This document shows, piece after piece, positions 8,229-17,695 of a stretch of DNA of 64,000 nucleotides. The notes below the pieces were generated by a model. The model was not told the DNA's origin. It saw only the letters and a program-made list of their open reading frames with translations, and made no database searches. The translations under genes were made by a program, and so were the position numbers. This stretch comes from CBFHOS01 sp965657645. Its GTDB lineage: Bacteria > Pseudomonadota > Alphaproteobacteria > Puniceispirillales > Puniceispirillaceae. Each line of letters begins with the position of its first letter. Position 1 is the stretch's first letter. Where the stretch lies: contig CBFHOS010000002.1 of assembly GCA_965657645.1 (NCBI GenBank), positions 62,001 through 126,000 of the forward strand, written 5' to 3'.

Positions 8229-9080
8229 ATGAAGTTTTTTCGCTATGGTGAACGGGATAATGAACGGCCCGGCGTAATTGATGCCGCTGGTATGTTGCGG
8301 GATCTGTCCTCTATTGTTGATGATATTACCGGTGCGACATTGCCGCAGCTAATGGCGATGAGCGCCGCCGATATAGAGGGTTTGCCGATCATTGACGGCT
8401 CGCCGCGGTTGGGCGCGCCAGTGGGGAATGTTGGCAAATTCGTCTGTATTGGCCTTAATTACCACGACCATGCCAAAGAAACAGGCAATCCGGTACCGGC
8501 CCATCCGATCGTCTTTATGAAGGCGACTTCGTCGATCAACGGACCGAATGATGACGTGGTTCTGCCGCGTGGTTCCACCCATTCTGACTGGGAAATTGAA
8601 CTTGGTATCGTTATTGGCAAGGCCGCAAAATATGTGAGTGCGGCCGATGCCACAGATTATATCGCTGGTTATTGCGCGGTGAATGATGTGTCCGAGCGGT
8701 TTTTCCAAACACGCCTGACCGGTCAATGGACCAAAGGCAAATCATGTGACAGTTTTGGCCCCATTGGGCCGTGGTTGGTGTCGGCGGATGAAATCGCTGA
8801 CCCGCAAAACCTAGAGCTAACGCTCGATGTGAACGGCGAGCGGATGCAAAGCGGTAACACCGCCGACATGATCTTTTCAATTGGCGAGATTATCGAACAT
8901 CTCTCTGGTCTCATGACTTTGCATCCGGGTGATATTATCGCCACGGGCACACCGGCGGGCGTGGGGTCAGGTAAAAAGCCGGCGGCGATCTTCCTAAAGC
9001 CGGGTGATGTAATGCAGGGTTCGATTGCCGGTCTGGGCAGTCAAAACCAGAGCGTGGTTGCTGATCCAGCCGATCGTTAG
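8229..9080 (+). CDS. Fumarylacetoacetate hydrolase family protein
   Basis: FAH-fold enzyme of 283 aa, in the group containing 2-hydroxyhepta-2,4-diene-1,7-dioate isomerase and ureidoglycolate-lyase-like proteins. The N-terminal small domain is followed by the catalytic core beginning FVCIGLNYHDHAKE; metal ligands are expected in SDWEIELGIVIGK (two Glu) and in YCAVNDVSERFFQ (Asp). KGKSCDSFGPIGPWL and GDIIATGTPAGVG are hallmarks. The ATG at 8229 is preferred over GTG 8217 because TGAGG lies six bases before it. It precedes the photolyase by 52 bases, so may share its transcript. Substrate is not determined. Confidence 0.88.
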   Translation: MKFFRYGERDNERPGVIDAAGMLRDLSSIVDDITGATLPQLMAMSAADIEGLPIIDGSPRLGAPVGNVGKFVCIGLNYHDHAKETGNPVPAHPIVFMKATSSINGPNDDVVLPRGSTHSDWEIELGIVIGKAAKYVSAADATDYIAGYCAVNDVSERFFQTRLTGQWTKGKSCDSFGPIGPWLVSADEIADPQNLELTLDVNGERMQSGNTADMIFSIGEIIEHLSGLMTLHPGDIIATGTPAGVGSGKKPAAIFLKPGDVMQGSIAGLGSQNQSVVADPADR

Positions 9081-9132
9081 CATCAGCGGCCAGATGGTTG
9101 GCCATTTTATAGTTTCGTTTGTAGGGTTTTTT

Positions 9133-10566
9133 ATGGCTAACTCAATTTCAATTCACTGGTTTCGCAATGATCTTCGCTTGGCCGACAATCCGGCATTGAG
9201 CGCCGCGGCGGCGGCTGGTGATGTTGTGCCGGTTTATATTCTTGATGATGAGAATGCTGGCATTGACGCGATGGGCGCGGCGAGCCGCTGGTGGTTGCAT
9301 CATTCTTTGACCGCATTGGACAAATCGCTTGGCGGACATTTATGCGTTTTGCGCGGTGATGCCAAAACCCTCATTGCCGAATTGGCCAAATCTGTGGGCG
9401 CGACAGAAGTTCATTGGAACCGATGTTATGAGCCGTGGCGCATTGCCCGCGACAGTGTGATCAAGACGCAATTGCAAGAAAGCGGTATTACGGCAACAAG
9501 CCATAATGGATCCCTTTTGTGGGAGCCATGGGACGTCAAAAAAGACGATGGCACGCCGTATAAAGTATTCACGCCATTCTATCGTAAAGGGTGCATGAAA
9601 GCCGCGCCGCCGCGTGCGCCAATCGCGGCGCCGTCATCGTTAAACACAATTGCCGCTGATCTTAATGTCGGCATTGGCGCTCTTGAATTATTGCCCGATA
9701 CTGGCTGGAACAAGGCATTGGACGCGCATTGGGTGATCGGCGAGGCGGGTGCTATGAACCGCTTTACCAGCTTTGTTGATGATGGGCTTGTTGGCTATAA
9801 GGACGGCCGCAATTTTCCGGCAAAGCAGAATGTATCGCGCTTATCGCCGTATTTGCATTGGGGTGAAATCTCGCCGCACCAAATCTGGGCCAGCGTTCAA
9901 AGTCATATGGATGCGGGATTGCCAACGCGCGATGCGGATCATTTTCTCTCGGAAATTGGCTGGCGCGAATTTTCTTATTCACTGCTCTATCACAATCCGG
10001 AATTGCGGCGGCGTAATCTCCAGCCCAAATTTGACAAGTTCCCGTGGCATGATGATGCCGACGCCCTTGCCCGCTGGCAACGCGGCATGACTGGCTATCC
10101 GATTGTCGATGCGGCGATGCGTGAACTCTGGCAAACCGGCTATATGCACAATCGCCTACGGATGGTTGTTGGCTCGTTTCTGGTCAAAAATCTGCGCCTT
10201 CATTGGCACCATGGCGAGGCGTGGTTCTGGGATTGTCTTGCCGATGCTGACCATGCAAATAACAGCGCGTCTTGGCAATGGATTGCGGGATGCGGGGCCG
10301 ATGCGGCGCCGTATTTCCGGGTGTTTAACCCGATCACCCAGGGTGTCAAATTCGATGAAGATGGCGCGTTTACCCGCCATTATGTTCCAGAGTTGGCGGC
10401 GATGCCGGATAAATATCTGTTCAACCCGTGGGAGGCCCCAGCCGAAATCCTCGCTGCGGCGGGTGTGACCTTGGGCGACACCTATCCGCAACCGGTGGTC
10501 GATGTGAAACTCTCGCGCGAGGCCGCGTTAGAGGCCTTTGCCATGTTAAAGCAGCCTGATGCCTGA
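9133..10566 (+). CDS. phrB: Deoxyribodipyrimidine photolyase, class I
   Basis: Light-driven repair enzyme for cyclobutane pyrimidine dimers, 477 aa. The N-terminal antenna domain starts SIHWFRNDLRLADNPAL; the FAD domain contains RLSPYLHWGEISP, EIGWREFSYSLLYHNPEL, the MHNRLRMVVGSFLVK segment and DADHANNSASWQWIAGCGADAAPY, all diagnostic of class I CPD photolyases. The start at 9133 fits the family length; upstream codons in frame are non-conserved. Its last 8 bases overlap the next gene, indicating translational coupling with a second, unrelated photolyase type. Confidence 0.95.
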   Translation: MANSISIHWFRNDLRLADNPALSAAAAAGDVVPVYILDDENAGIDAMGAASRWWLHHSLTALDKSLGGHLCVLRGDAKTLIAELAKSVGATEVHWNRCYEPWRIARDSVIKTQLQESGITATSHNGSLLWEPWDVKKDDGTPYKVFTPFYRKGCMKAAPPRAPIAAPSSLNTIAADLNVGIGALELLPDTGWNKALDAHWVIGEAGAMNRFTSFVDDGLVGYKDGRNFPAKQNVSRLSPYLHWGEISPHQIWASVQSHMDAGLPTRDADHFLSEIGWREFSYSLLYHNPELRRRNLQPKFDKFPWHDDADALARWQRGMTGYPIVDAAMRELWQTGYMHNRLRMVVGSFLVKNLRLHWHHGEAWFWDCLADADHANNSASWQWIAGCGADAAPYFRVFNPITQGVKFDEDGAFTRHYVPELAAMPDKYLFNPWEAPAEILAAAGVTLGDTYPQPVVDVKLSREAALEAFAMLKQPDA

Positions 10567-12148
10567 TAGCACCACAAAAGGGGCCTTGCGGCTGGTCATG
10601 GCGGACCAGCTAAGCCACGATTTGCCGAGCCTGCGCGGCTATCAACAAGGCGATGTTGTGCTGATGGTAGAGGTGATGGAAGAAGTCACCTATGTGCGCC
10701 ATCACAAACGCAAGATTGCGTTTCTGTTTTCCGCCATGCGCCATTTTGCCGAAGAATTGCGTGCCCGTGATATCCATGTTGATTATGTCAAACTGGATGA
10801 TCCCACGAACAGCGCTAGCTTTACCGGCGAGGTAGAGCGGGCGTTAGCGCGGCATGATCTAGACCATATTACCGTCACCAGCCCGTCGGAATTCCGGGTG
10901 TTGGAGATGGTGAAAAACTGGGACACCGATTTTGGTGTGGCGGTCAATATTGCGTCTGATGACCGGTTTTTATGCCCGCCAACGATGTTCGAGGACTGGG
11001 CCGAGGGGCGCAAACAATTGCGCATGGATTTTTTCTATCGCGAAATGCGCCGCTATCATGATGTGTTAATGGCGGATGGCGAGCCGGTTGGCGGCAAATG
11101 GAATTATGATGCCGATAACCGCGAACGGCCGGATCTAAAGATACCGGTGCCGTCACCCTTTATGGTTGAGCCGGATGACATAACCATTGCGGTATTAGAG
11201 ATGGTTGAAAAAACATGCGCCGATCATTTTGGCGATCTGGCGGATTTTGGTTTTGCCGTGACGGCGGCCGAGGCCAAGGCGGTTCTGGCCGATTTCATCG
11301 CTAACCGATTGCCGCTATTTGGCCGGTTTCAAGATGCGATGATTGCCGATGAACCATGGATGTTCCATAGCCATATCGGATTCTACATGAATGCTGGTTT
11401 GCTATTACCGATTGATGCAATCCGGGCGGCAGAGGCGGCCTATCATAATGGGCATGCACCGCTAAATGCGGTTGAGGGTTTCATCCGCCAGATTTTGGGA
11501 TGGCGTGAATTTGTCCGCGGTATCTATTGGTTGAAGATGCCAGATTATGCGGAGCAGAATTTTCTTGAGGCATCGAGGGATCTGCCTGAGTTTTTCTGGA
11601 CTGGTGACACCGCGATGCATTGCATGTCCCAATCGATCGACCAGACCCGGCGCTATGCCTATGCCCATCACATCCAGCGTTTGATGGTGCTGGGCAATTT
11701 TGCGCTCTTGGCAGGGCTGTCTCCGGCGGCGGTCAATGAATGGTATCTGGTGGTTTATGCCGATGCGTTTGAATGGGTGGAATTGCCCAATGTGTCGGGC
11801 ATGGTATTGTTCGCGGATGGCGGATATCTGGCCAGCAAGCCCTATGCGGCGGGCGGTGCCTATATCAATAAAATGTCCAATTACTGCAAAAATTGCCGTT
11901 ATAAAGTGGCATTGAAAACGGGCGAGGATGCCTGTCCGTTCAATTACCTATATTGGGATTTTTTAATTCGCAATCAGGATAAGTTGGCAAACAACGCCCG
12001 TTTGGGGATGATGTATCGTAGCCTAGAGAAAATGGATGCGGGACGGATCGAGGAAATAAAACAAGATGCGGGCAGGTTTTTTGCCGCGCTCGACCAACCA
12101 GCGACTATAGTCACTGGTGGGAACGTCGATAATGAGGAGATTGTTTAG
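10559..12148 (+). CDS. Iron-sulfur bacterial cryptochrome/photolyase (FeS-BCP, PhrB/CryB type)
   Basis: 529-aa member of the prokaryotic (6-4) photolyase and cryptochrome group with a [4Fe-4S] cluster. The antenna domain begins LRLVMADQLSHDLPSL. Three cluster cysteines are in YCKNCRYKVALKTGEDAC (CxxC-x12-C, exactly the spacing in Agrobacterium PhrB and Rhodobacter CryB) and the fourth is in the HCMSQSIDQTRRYAYAHH segment. It could repair (6-4) photoproducts or act as a light sensor; sequence does not decide. Overlaps the class I photolyase by 8 bases and its own stop shares one base with the next GTG start. Confidence 0.93.
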   Translation: MPDSTTKGALRLVMADQLSHDLPSLRGYQQGDVVLMVEVMEEVTYVRHHKRKIAFLFSAMRHFAEELRARDIHVDYVKLDDPTNSASFTGEVERALARHDLDHITVTSPSEFRVLEMVKNWDTDFGVAVNIASDDRFLCPPTMFEDWAEGRKQLRMDFFYREMRRYHDVLMADGEPVGGKWNYDADNRERPDLKIPVPSPFMVEPDDITIAVLEMVEKTCADHFGDLADFGFAVTAAEAKAVLADFIANRLPLFGRFQDAMIADEPWMFHSHIGFYMNAGLLLPIDAIRAAEAAYHNGHAPLNAVEGFIRQILGWREFVRGIYWLKMPDYAEQNFLEASRDLPEFFWTGDTAMHCMSQSIDQTRRYAYAHHIQRLMVLGNFALLAGLSPAAVNEWYLVVYADAFEWVELPNVSGMVLFADGGYLASKPYAAGGAYINKMSNYCKNCRYKVALKTGEDACPFNYLYWDFLIRNQDKLANNARLGMMYRSLEKMDAGRIEEIKQDAGRFFAALDQPATIVTGGNVDNEEIV

Positions 12149-12771
12149 TGGCTAAAAAATCATCACGGATCAAATCCGCACTCAATATTGTAATGGCGCT
12201 GTTTCTGCTGGGCGGCACGCTAGGCGTTGTTTCGGCCTGTGCGCGCAATGATGTGACTGCGCTGGCAGAGCGCGGACCTAAATTTGTTTTGGAAGAATTT
12301 TTCGCTGGGGACTCGGTTGCCTATGGGGTGTTCGAGGACCGCTTTGGCAATCTGCGCCGTCAATTCAGGGTTAATCTAAATGGCCAGATTGAGGGCAACA
12401 AGCTGACCTTGGTTGAGGATTTTCTGTATGATGATGGCGAGCGCGCGGACCGCACTTGGGTGATTGAGAATCTCGGGCAATTGGATAATGGCGCCATTGC
12501 CTATCGCGGCACGGCGGCGGATGTGAGCGGCGAGGCAACAGGCAGTGTGGTCGGTAATGGCCTTAACTGGCGCTATGACGTTGTGCTGGAGATGAACGGG
12601 CGCCAGATCGAAGTAAACTTTGATGATTGGATTTACCAACAGGACGAGAATGTCGCAATCAACCGTGCCTATATCACCAAATATGGTGTTGAAATTGGAT
12701 CGGTATCGATTGTGTTCCTGCGCGGCGCGGCGGCAGAGGCGGTTGGTCCCCTTGATCTTGAGAGTTGGTAG
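12148..12771 (+). CDS. DUF3833 family lipoprotein
   Basis: 207-aa predicted envelope lipoprotein. The N-terminal hydrophobic segment leads to a VVSACARN lipobox (Cys about residue 31). The body matches the DUF3833 pattern by eye: FVLEEFFAGDSVAYGVFEDRFGNLRRQF, repeated acidic beta-rich segments, and NFDDWIYQQDENVAINRAYITKYG near the end. GTG start at 12148 shares a base with the preceding TAG and has GAGGAG eight bases upstream. In other Proteobacteria relatives neighbour photolyase and chalcone-isomerase-like genes under light or singlet-oxygen control; molecular role is unknown. Confidence 0.82.
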   Translation: MAKKSSRIKSALNIVMALFLLGGTLGVVSACARNDVTALAERGPKFVLEEFFAGDSVAYGVFEDRFGNLRRQFRVNLNGQIEGNKLTLVEDFLYDDGERADRTWVIENLGQLDNGAIAYRGTAADVSGEATGSVVGNGLNWRYDVVLEMNGRQIEVNFDDWIYQQDENVAINRAYITKYGVEIGSVSIVFLRGAAAEAVGPLDLESW

Positions 12772-12846
12772 CACCCCTTGTGCGATACCGGCATTTTGTG
12801 CCAAGGATTTTGCTCGGAATTTACGATACAGAATTGGTTAGCTTAG

Positions 12847-13404
12847 ATGGTTTTTACACAGGTTTTACGGCGCTGGGTCTATAGCATGATGGTTGCGGCG
12901 GTGGCGATAATGTCCAGCCCTGCTTTGTTTGCATCAACATCTGCGGCGTCACTTGATGATTATGTGCCCAATGCCGCGCTAGTCGGCAAGGCTGAATTCA
13001 AAGTGATGTTCTTCACCATTTATGAAGCGTCATTATTCGCGCCAAATGGAGAATTTAACCGGAGCAAGCCGTTTGCCTTGCGGATCAATTATCTGGTCGA
13101 TGCGGATAAGAGCCGCTTGGTGGATAATTCCATCAATGAGATGAAACGGCAAAAGTCGGCATCCGGCGAGCGTCTGGAGCGTTGGGAAAATTTGATGAAT
13201 GAGTATTTCTTTGACATCAAAGAAAATGACATTGCCTATATGGTCCATAATGCCGATCGTAGCCTGACCATTTGGACCAATGATCAAGCACCTGTTACGA
13301 TTGAAGACAAAGCCTTTGCCCGTGCGTTTTTGAACATCTGGGTTGGCCGTAAACCACGGGATGAAGAATTCCAGAGCCAGCTATTCGGCCAGAACCAATC
13401 ATAG
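12847..13404 (+). CDS. Secreted chalcone-isomerase-like protein
   Basis: 185-aa periplasmic protein with a signal peptide ending near LFASTSAAS. The mature part shows the bacterial chalcone-isomerase-like domain: LVGKAEFKVMFFTIYEASLFAP, then FALRINYLVDADKSRLVDNS, and a C-terminal AFARAFLNIWVG. Family members lack proven chalcone isomerase activity in bacteria, so no reaction is assigned. It is separated from DUF3833 by 75 bases and from the YciB-like gene by 12, fitting a single operon. Confidence 0.85.
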   Translation: MVFTQVLRRWVYSMMVAAVAIMSSPALFASTSAASLDDYVPNAALVGKAEFKVMFFTIYEASLFAPNGEFNRSKPFALRINYLVDADKSRLVDNSINEMKRQKSASGERLERWENLMNEYFFDIKENDIAYMVHNADRSLTIWTNDQAPVTIEDKAFARAFLNIWVGRKPRDEEFQSQLFGQNQS

Positions 13405-13416
13405 GAGCCTGTTGAT

Positions 13417-13956
13417 ATGCAGCTTGGTGCGTTTTTCTTTGAAATACTGCCGCTTGCTGGTTTCTTTGTTGGCTTTCATTATTTTGGGCTATTGGCGGCG
13501 GCGGCGATCTCGGTTGCGCTGGGTGCATTGGTCCTTGGAGTGGTGTGGTTGCGCGATGCCAAAGTGGCTATGTTTCCGCTATTCTCGTTATTGATGTCGG
13601 CTGGCCTGACCGCGGCGGCCTATTTATTTGCCGCCGATATATTCATCAAGATCCAGCCCACGATATTTAATGGTATTTTCGCCGCGGTGCTATTGGGTGG
13701 GGTGATGATGAAACGCGCGATGATGCGCGAATTCTTTGGCCGCCAATTTCAATTGACCGACGAGACATGGCACAGGCTTAGCTTTCGCTGGGGTTGTTTC
13801 TTTCTGGTTCTGACAATTGGCAATGAGGCCGCGTGGCGGTTATTGAGCGATGCCGATTGGGTGACCTATAAAGTCATTGTCGCGGCGCCAGCCAGTGGTC
13901 TGTTCATGTTAGCCCAATTGCCGCTTACCTTGCGTGGGCGCATCAAACCTGACTAG
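13417..13956 (+). CDS. YciB/IspZ (septation protein A) family membrane protein
   Basis: Polytopic inner-membrane protein of 179 aa with about five helices. Family signatures are FFEILPLAGFFVGFHYFGLLAA at the start, FIKIQPTIFNGIFA, LTDETWHRLSFRWGCFF and GNEAAWRLLSDADWVTYKV. YciB proteins help maintain the envelope and division-associated cell-wall synthesis; in this genomic setting it could serve envelope integrity under photo-oxidative stress, which is inference. AGGAG precedes the ATG. The 3' end overlaps the convergent SDR gene by 4 bases. Confidence 0.85.
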   Translation: MQLGAFFFEILPLAGFFVGFHYFGLLAAAAISVALGALVLGVVWLRDAKVAMFPLFSLLMSAGLTAAAYLFAADIFIKIQPTIFNGIFAAVLLGGVMMKRAMMREFFGRQFQLTDETWHRLSFRWGCFFLVLTIGNEAAWRLLSDADWVTYKVIVAAPASGLFMLAQLPLTLRGRIKPD

Positions 13957-14714
13957 AAACCGATCGGCGATCCGTCATAGGCGAAAAACCCGCCACTATC
14001 GGTCGGGGTTAATCCATCAAGAACCCGCCATAGACAATCGGCACTATAATCTGCGGTGAATAGCTTGCCTTCCGGAACCCCGCGCTGGAACATTTTTGAA
14101 AGATTGGTATCAACCGTGCCGGGGTGCAACATCGCGACAAGAGCGGCCGGATTAACCCGCGCCAATTCGATCGCCATCGTGTGCATTAATTGGTTCTGGG
14201 CGGCCTTACTAGCGCGGTAACTATACCAGCCACCAAGACGATTATCACTTATTGATCCAACCCGCGCCGATAGGCTGGCGATCACCGCAGCATGCTTGCC
14301 GCGAAGAGCTGGCCACAATGATTTGGTAAATAGCAACGGACCGACAGCATTGATTTGATAGCTGTAGAGCAGGCTTTGTGAATTCAGCTCGGCGATATGC
14401 TTCTCTGGCTTTGTGCGCTCGTCAAACAATACGCCAGCGGTGCAAATCATCCGGTCAATCTTGTCAGCACGGCCACAGATAGTGGCGCCAGCATCACCAA
14501 TTGATTGCTCGTTGGTGAAATCTACCGATAGCCAAGTGATGTTTGGCCCAGCCGGTAATGCGCTATATCCATCGCTTGTCGATGGGGTGCGCGCGGTTAG
14601 GAACAGATGTGAATCAGCCGGAATATCGCCATTGGCGTCGGCCATTTCGCGCAAGGCCCGCTTTGCCAAGGCCAGACCAATGCCGCGACCGGCCCCTTGT
14701 ATTACAATGTTCAT
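13953..14714 (-). CDS. Short-chain dehydrogenase/reductase (C-factor-like)
   Basis: Classical SDR of 253 aa. The NAD(P)-binding motif is QGAGRGIGLALA at the N-terminus, an Asn-containing NAGV-like position is replaced by CTAGV, and the catalytic triad appears as S (SLSARVG) with YSYRASKAAQ (Tyr and Lys). The C-terminal part resembles CsgA/C-factor proteins. The ATG at 14714 is used because the TTG at 14726 adds only four residues before the motif. Similar SDR genes accompany photolyase clusters in other marine bacteria, which may link it to the neighbouring operon although it is transcribed convergently. Confidence 0.87.
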   Translation of the reverse strand: MNIVIQGAGRGIGLALAKRALREMADANGDIPADSHLFLTARTPSTSDGYSALPAGPNITWLSVDFTNEQSIGDAGATICGRADKIDRMICTAGVLFDERTKPEKHIAELNSQSLLYSYQINAVGPLLFTKSLWPALRGKHAAVIASLSARVGSISDNRLGGWYSYRASKAAQNQLMHTMAIELARVNPAALVAMLHPGTVDTNLSKMFQRGVPEGKLFTADYSADCLWRVLDGLTPTDSGGFFAYDGSPIGF

Positions 14715-14825
14715 TCTGGTGCCCAATCATCAGCCAAGCGGTAAATAATATATCAGAGTCCTTTAATGCAGAGTTAGGTAACACCATCTATTAAAACAAG
14801 GGGTATTGAGAGAAGGGTTAAGGCG

Positions 14826-15323
14826 ATGATGCGGCGGTTTTTTGTTTCGACTTTGATAATGGTTATGGTCCAAGTGGGCATGATGGCGGGCGCAAAGGCG
14901 AGCGATCTGGTCATGCCTGACCCGTCGATTGCACCGGGTGAGGTTGTTGCCATCCAGCTAAAAGCCCTCCAGTTCAATGACAATCCGATCAATGATTTTG
15001 GCATTGCCCAGACATGGAGCTTTGCCCATCCGAACAATCGCGCCATGACCGGTCCCCTACCACGCTTTGCGGCAATGATAAAAAGCCCGGGCTATGCCAG
15101 TTTAATCGATCATAACAGGCACACTATTTCCCAGGAAAAAACTGCGCTGGCACCTGGATCGGATGACCCCAATATCGAAATATTCAATGTCTTTATGGAA
15201 GGCAAAACCGGCCAGACATTCTTGCTACAATGGGTGGTCGAGAGGGTTACTGAGGGCGAATATAGTGATTGCTGGATGACAGTCTCGGTATCGGCACCAG
15301 TAGCGGTCGGCCTAGGTAGCTAG
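14826..15323 (+). CDS. DUF4864 family exported protein
   Basis: 165-aa protein with an N-terminal signal (MMRRFFVSTLIMVMVQVG to AKAS). The mature segment follows the DUF4864 pattern: IQLKALQFNDNPINDFGIAQTWSFAHPNNRAMTGP, then FAAMIKSPGYASLIDH and a C-terminal QWVVERVTEGEYSDCWMT. This resembles a small NTF2-like fold used in secreted or membrane-anchored proteins. Function is unknown. It stands alone between two minus-strand genes. Confidence 0.8.
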   Translation: MMRRFFVSTLIMVMVQVGMMAGAKASDLVMPDPSIAPGEVVAIQLKALQFNDNPINDFGIAQTWSFAHPNNRAMTGPLPRFAAMIKSPGYASLIDHNRHTISQEKTALAPGSDDPNIEIFNVFMEGKTGQTFLLQWVVERVTEGEYSDCWMTVSVSAPVAVGLGS

Positions 15324-15345
15324 ACACCGGCCCTCATTAAGGGCC

Positions 15346-16317
15346 TTAAATTCTGGGCTGGGCATTCACCTTTTTTGTGCGTTGCAGGGTAAAAAGGCCA
15401 GCGGCGACAATGACAGAGCCGCCAATAATAATATGGGCGTGCAGAATTTCACCAAACACCAAAACGCCAACCGCTGATGCAAAGATAATCGAGAAATAGG
15501 CAAAGGGCTGAACTGTGCTTGCCTCGGTCACGGCAAATGATTTGATCAGCATGAAATGACCGCCCACGCTGGTTAGACACAGTAACGCCATGAATAGCCA
15601 ATTGCCGCCTTCCGGCAGTTCCCAAAAGAACGGCGCGATTAACGTAACCGCGATCCCGCCGGTTATGCCGGTCCAGAAAAAACTAGTCTCTGGTGTGTCA
15701 TGGCGCGCCACTAGCCGCGTTAGAATGCCATATATTGCAAATAATACAGCGCATCCGATGGGCAGCAAAATATCTAAGCCAAAGATCATATTCGTTGGGT
15801 TAAGGGCGATAATAACACCGGTAAATCCGGCGGTGATCGCACTCCACCGCCGCCATCCAACACGCTCGCCTAGAAACGGTGCGGATAAGGCGGCTAGGAC
15901 CAAGGGATAGCTGGCGAAGATCGCGTGAAAATTCACCAAGCCGATCTCGGTAAAGGCGGCCACGGCGAGACAGATTTCCGTCACCAATACCAACCCGCGG
16001 ATTACCTGTAAAACCGGATAATGGGATTTCGCAACCCGCCGGACGCCACCCTGTTTGAACATACCGAGCGCAATTACCAACACGACAAAAAACCAATAGC
16101 GGATGGTCACTACGATCATCACATTATACTGCTCGGCCAAATGCCGAGAAATGCCGTCCTGTAGAGAGAAGATCAGCGTCGTCGCAATCATCAGAGCGAT
16201 CCCAAGAAGCGGCCGATCAACGCCATTCACCCCGACACCACTCAATGGGGGATCAATTGGCGCCGCATCAGATACGCGGCGATCCCCATTGGGGTTTGGG
16301 TTGCGGGTGTTGGTCAT
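15346..16317 (-). CDS. DMT-superfamily transporter (EamA)
   Basis: 323-aa inner-membrane transporter with a hydrophilic N-terminal extension of about 35 residues before the first helix (LLGIALMIATTLIFSLQDGISRHLA). Two EamA repeats follow, the second opening near ILLPIGCAVLFAIYGILTRLV and closing with GGSVIVAAGLFTLQR. It belongs to the same superfamily as the protein encoded at 3750-4664 but the two are not close copies. Substrate unknown. Confidence 0.88.
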   Translation of the reverse strand: MTNTRNPNPNGDRRVSDAAPIDPPLSGVGVNGVDRPLLGIALMIATTLIFSLQDGISRHLAEQYNVMIVVTIRYWFFVVLVIALGMFKQGGVRRVAKSHYPVLQVIRGLVLVTEICLAVAAFTEIGLVNFHAIFASYPLVLAALSAPFLGERVGWRRWSAITAGFTGVIIALNPTNMIFGLDILLPIGCAVLFAIYGILTRLVARHDTPETSFFWTGITGGIAVTLIAPFFWELPEGGNWLFMALLCLTSVGGHFMLIKSFAVTEASTVQPFAYFSIIFASAVGVLVFGEILHAHIIIGGSVIVAAGLFTLQRTKKVNAQPRI

Positions 16318-16437
16318 GGTGTGACCGTAATTGTTTTTGCCGCAGATTACATTACTAATCGACCAGCGCGTTTCTAATCACTGTATGACAGCTTTTGAGT
16401 GACGACATTGTCGGCAACAATCTGCTAGGGTGCGGTG

Positions 16438-17652
16438 ATGAACTTAGCAGCATTAAAATCTCCATCATTCAGAGCTTATCTTTTTACAGTATTAGTTTCA
16501 CTCAACGGATTTTGGGCGCAGCGGGTGATTATTGGCTGGCTCGCGTGGGAGCTAACCGGCTCGGCGGCATTTGTGGGCTTGGTGGCTTTTCTAAATTTCT
16601 GTCCGACCTTTATTGGTGGTCCCCTATTTGGCGTGTTGGCCGACAAGATTGATGTGCGGCGCGGCAGTATCATGACCTATTCAACGGTGGGTGTGGCGTC
16701 GCTTATTTTTGCGCTGATTGCCTTTTCGAGCTGGATGGCGCCCATTGTGGTTGCCGCATTTTCATTGATCATCGGCACTGTCCAAGCGGTCAACCACCCT
16801 TTGCGCATGTCACTAACCCCGCGTCTGGCGCCGGTTAAACATATGGCCTCGGTGATTGCTCTCTCGGCGGTGAATTTCAATGTTTCGCGGTTGCTAGGTC
16901 CGGCGATCGGTGGTGTGCTCATTCAGAGCATCGGCGCGGCGCCGGCGTTGCTGGTAACGGCGATGGCCAATATTCCGGTTGTTATCGCGCTTTGCTTTGT
17001 GCATACGCGCACCCGCACAAAGACCAAAGATCAGGCTGAGATGGGTTATATCGCGGCACTTCTTGATGGGATTCGTCATGTGCTCGATCGGCGGTTATTG
17101 CGTCTTGCCATTCTGGTGTCGGGCCTATGCGCCATTAATGGCCGCGCAGTTCTCGATACCTTGCCGATTTTGGCTGATGGTGTTTATGGACGCGGTCCAA
17201 CGGGACTTGGTTTGATGACGGCGGCGGCGGGGGCTGGTGCATTGGCCGCCTCGGTGCTCAAGGTATTGGCCAGAGCCCAGCGTGTGGGCGAGGTGTCGAC
17301 GCTGGTGATGGTTATGGTAACGGCAACCCCGCTATTGGTCATAAGCCTTGGGATGATAAACAGCTTCAACATCGCATTGATCGTCACCACGGCGCTCGGC
17401 TTTTCGATTACCTTTATGTCGATTGCCTTTCAGTCACTATTACAAATGGCGCTGGAAGATTCGTTCCGCGGCCGCGTGATGAGCCTATGGACGATGGTGA
17501 CAATCGGCGGCGCATCAATCGGGGCGATGACGATGGGGATTATGTCGGACGCGCTTGGCATTGCCACCGCGCAAATGACCATCGGTCTGGTGTGCCTGAT
17601 CCCACTTGGCTTTGCGCAATATGGATTGGTTCGTCACATTCGCCGGGCCTAA
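16438..17652 (+). CDS. MFS transporter (EntS/MFS_3-like)
   Basis: Major facilitator of about 404 aa with twelve predicted helices. The N-terminal half contains FRAYLFTVLVSLNGFWAQRVIIGWLAWELTGSA, typical of the enterobactin-exporter-like MFS_3 branch, and the loop GPLFGVLADKIDVRRGS corresponds to the conserved A-motif between helices 2 and 3. A second A-like motif (DSFRGRVMSLW) is in the C-terminal half. The substrate is unknown. ATG at 16438; the GTG immediately before could also be used. Confidence 0.88.
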   Translation: MNLAALKSPSFRAYLFTVLVSLNGFWAQRVIIGWLAWELTGSAAFVGLVAFLNFCPTFIGGPLFGVLADKIDVRRGSIMTYSTVGVASLIFALIAFSSWMAPIVVAAFSLIIGTVQAVNHPLRMSLTPRLAPVKHMASVIALSAVNFNVSRLLGPAIGGVLIQSIGAAPALLVTAMANIPVVIALCFVHTRTRTKTKDQAEMGYIAALLDGIRHVLDRRLLRLAILVSGLCAINGRAVLDTLPILADGVYGRGPTGLGLMTAAAGAGALAASVLKVLARAQRVGEVSTLVMVMVTATPLLVISLGMINSFNIALIVTTALGFSITFMSIAFQSLLQMALEDSFRGRVMSLWTMVTIGGASIGAMTMGIMSDALGIATAQMTIGLVCLIPLGFAQYGLVRHIRRA

Positions 17653-17695
17653 CCCGCCGCAATAATAAGACCAAACAGACAGATAATGTTGGAGC

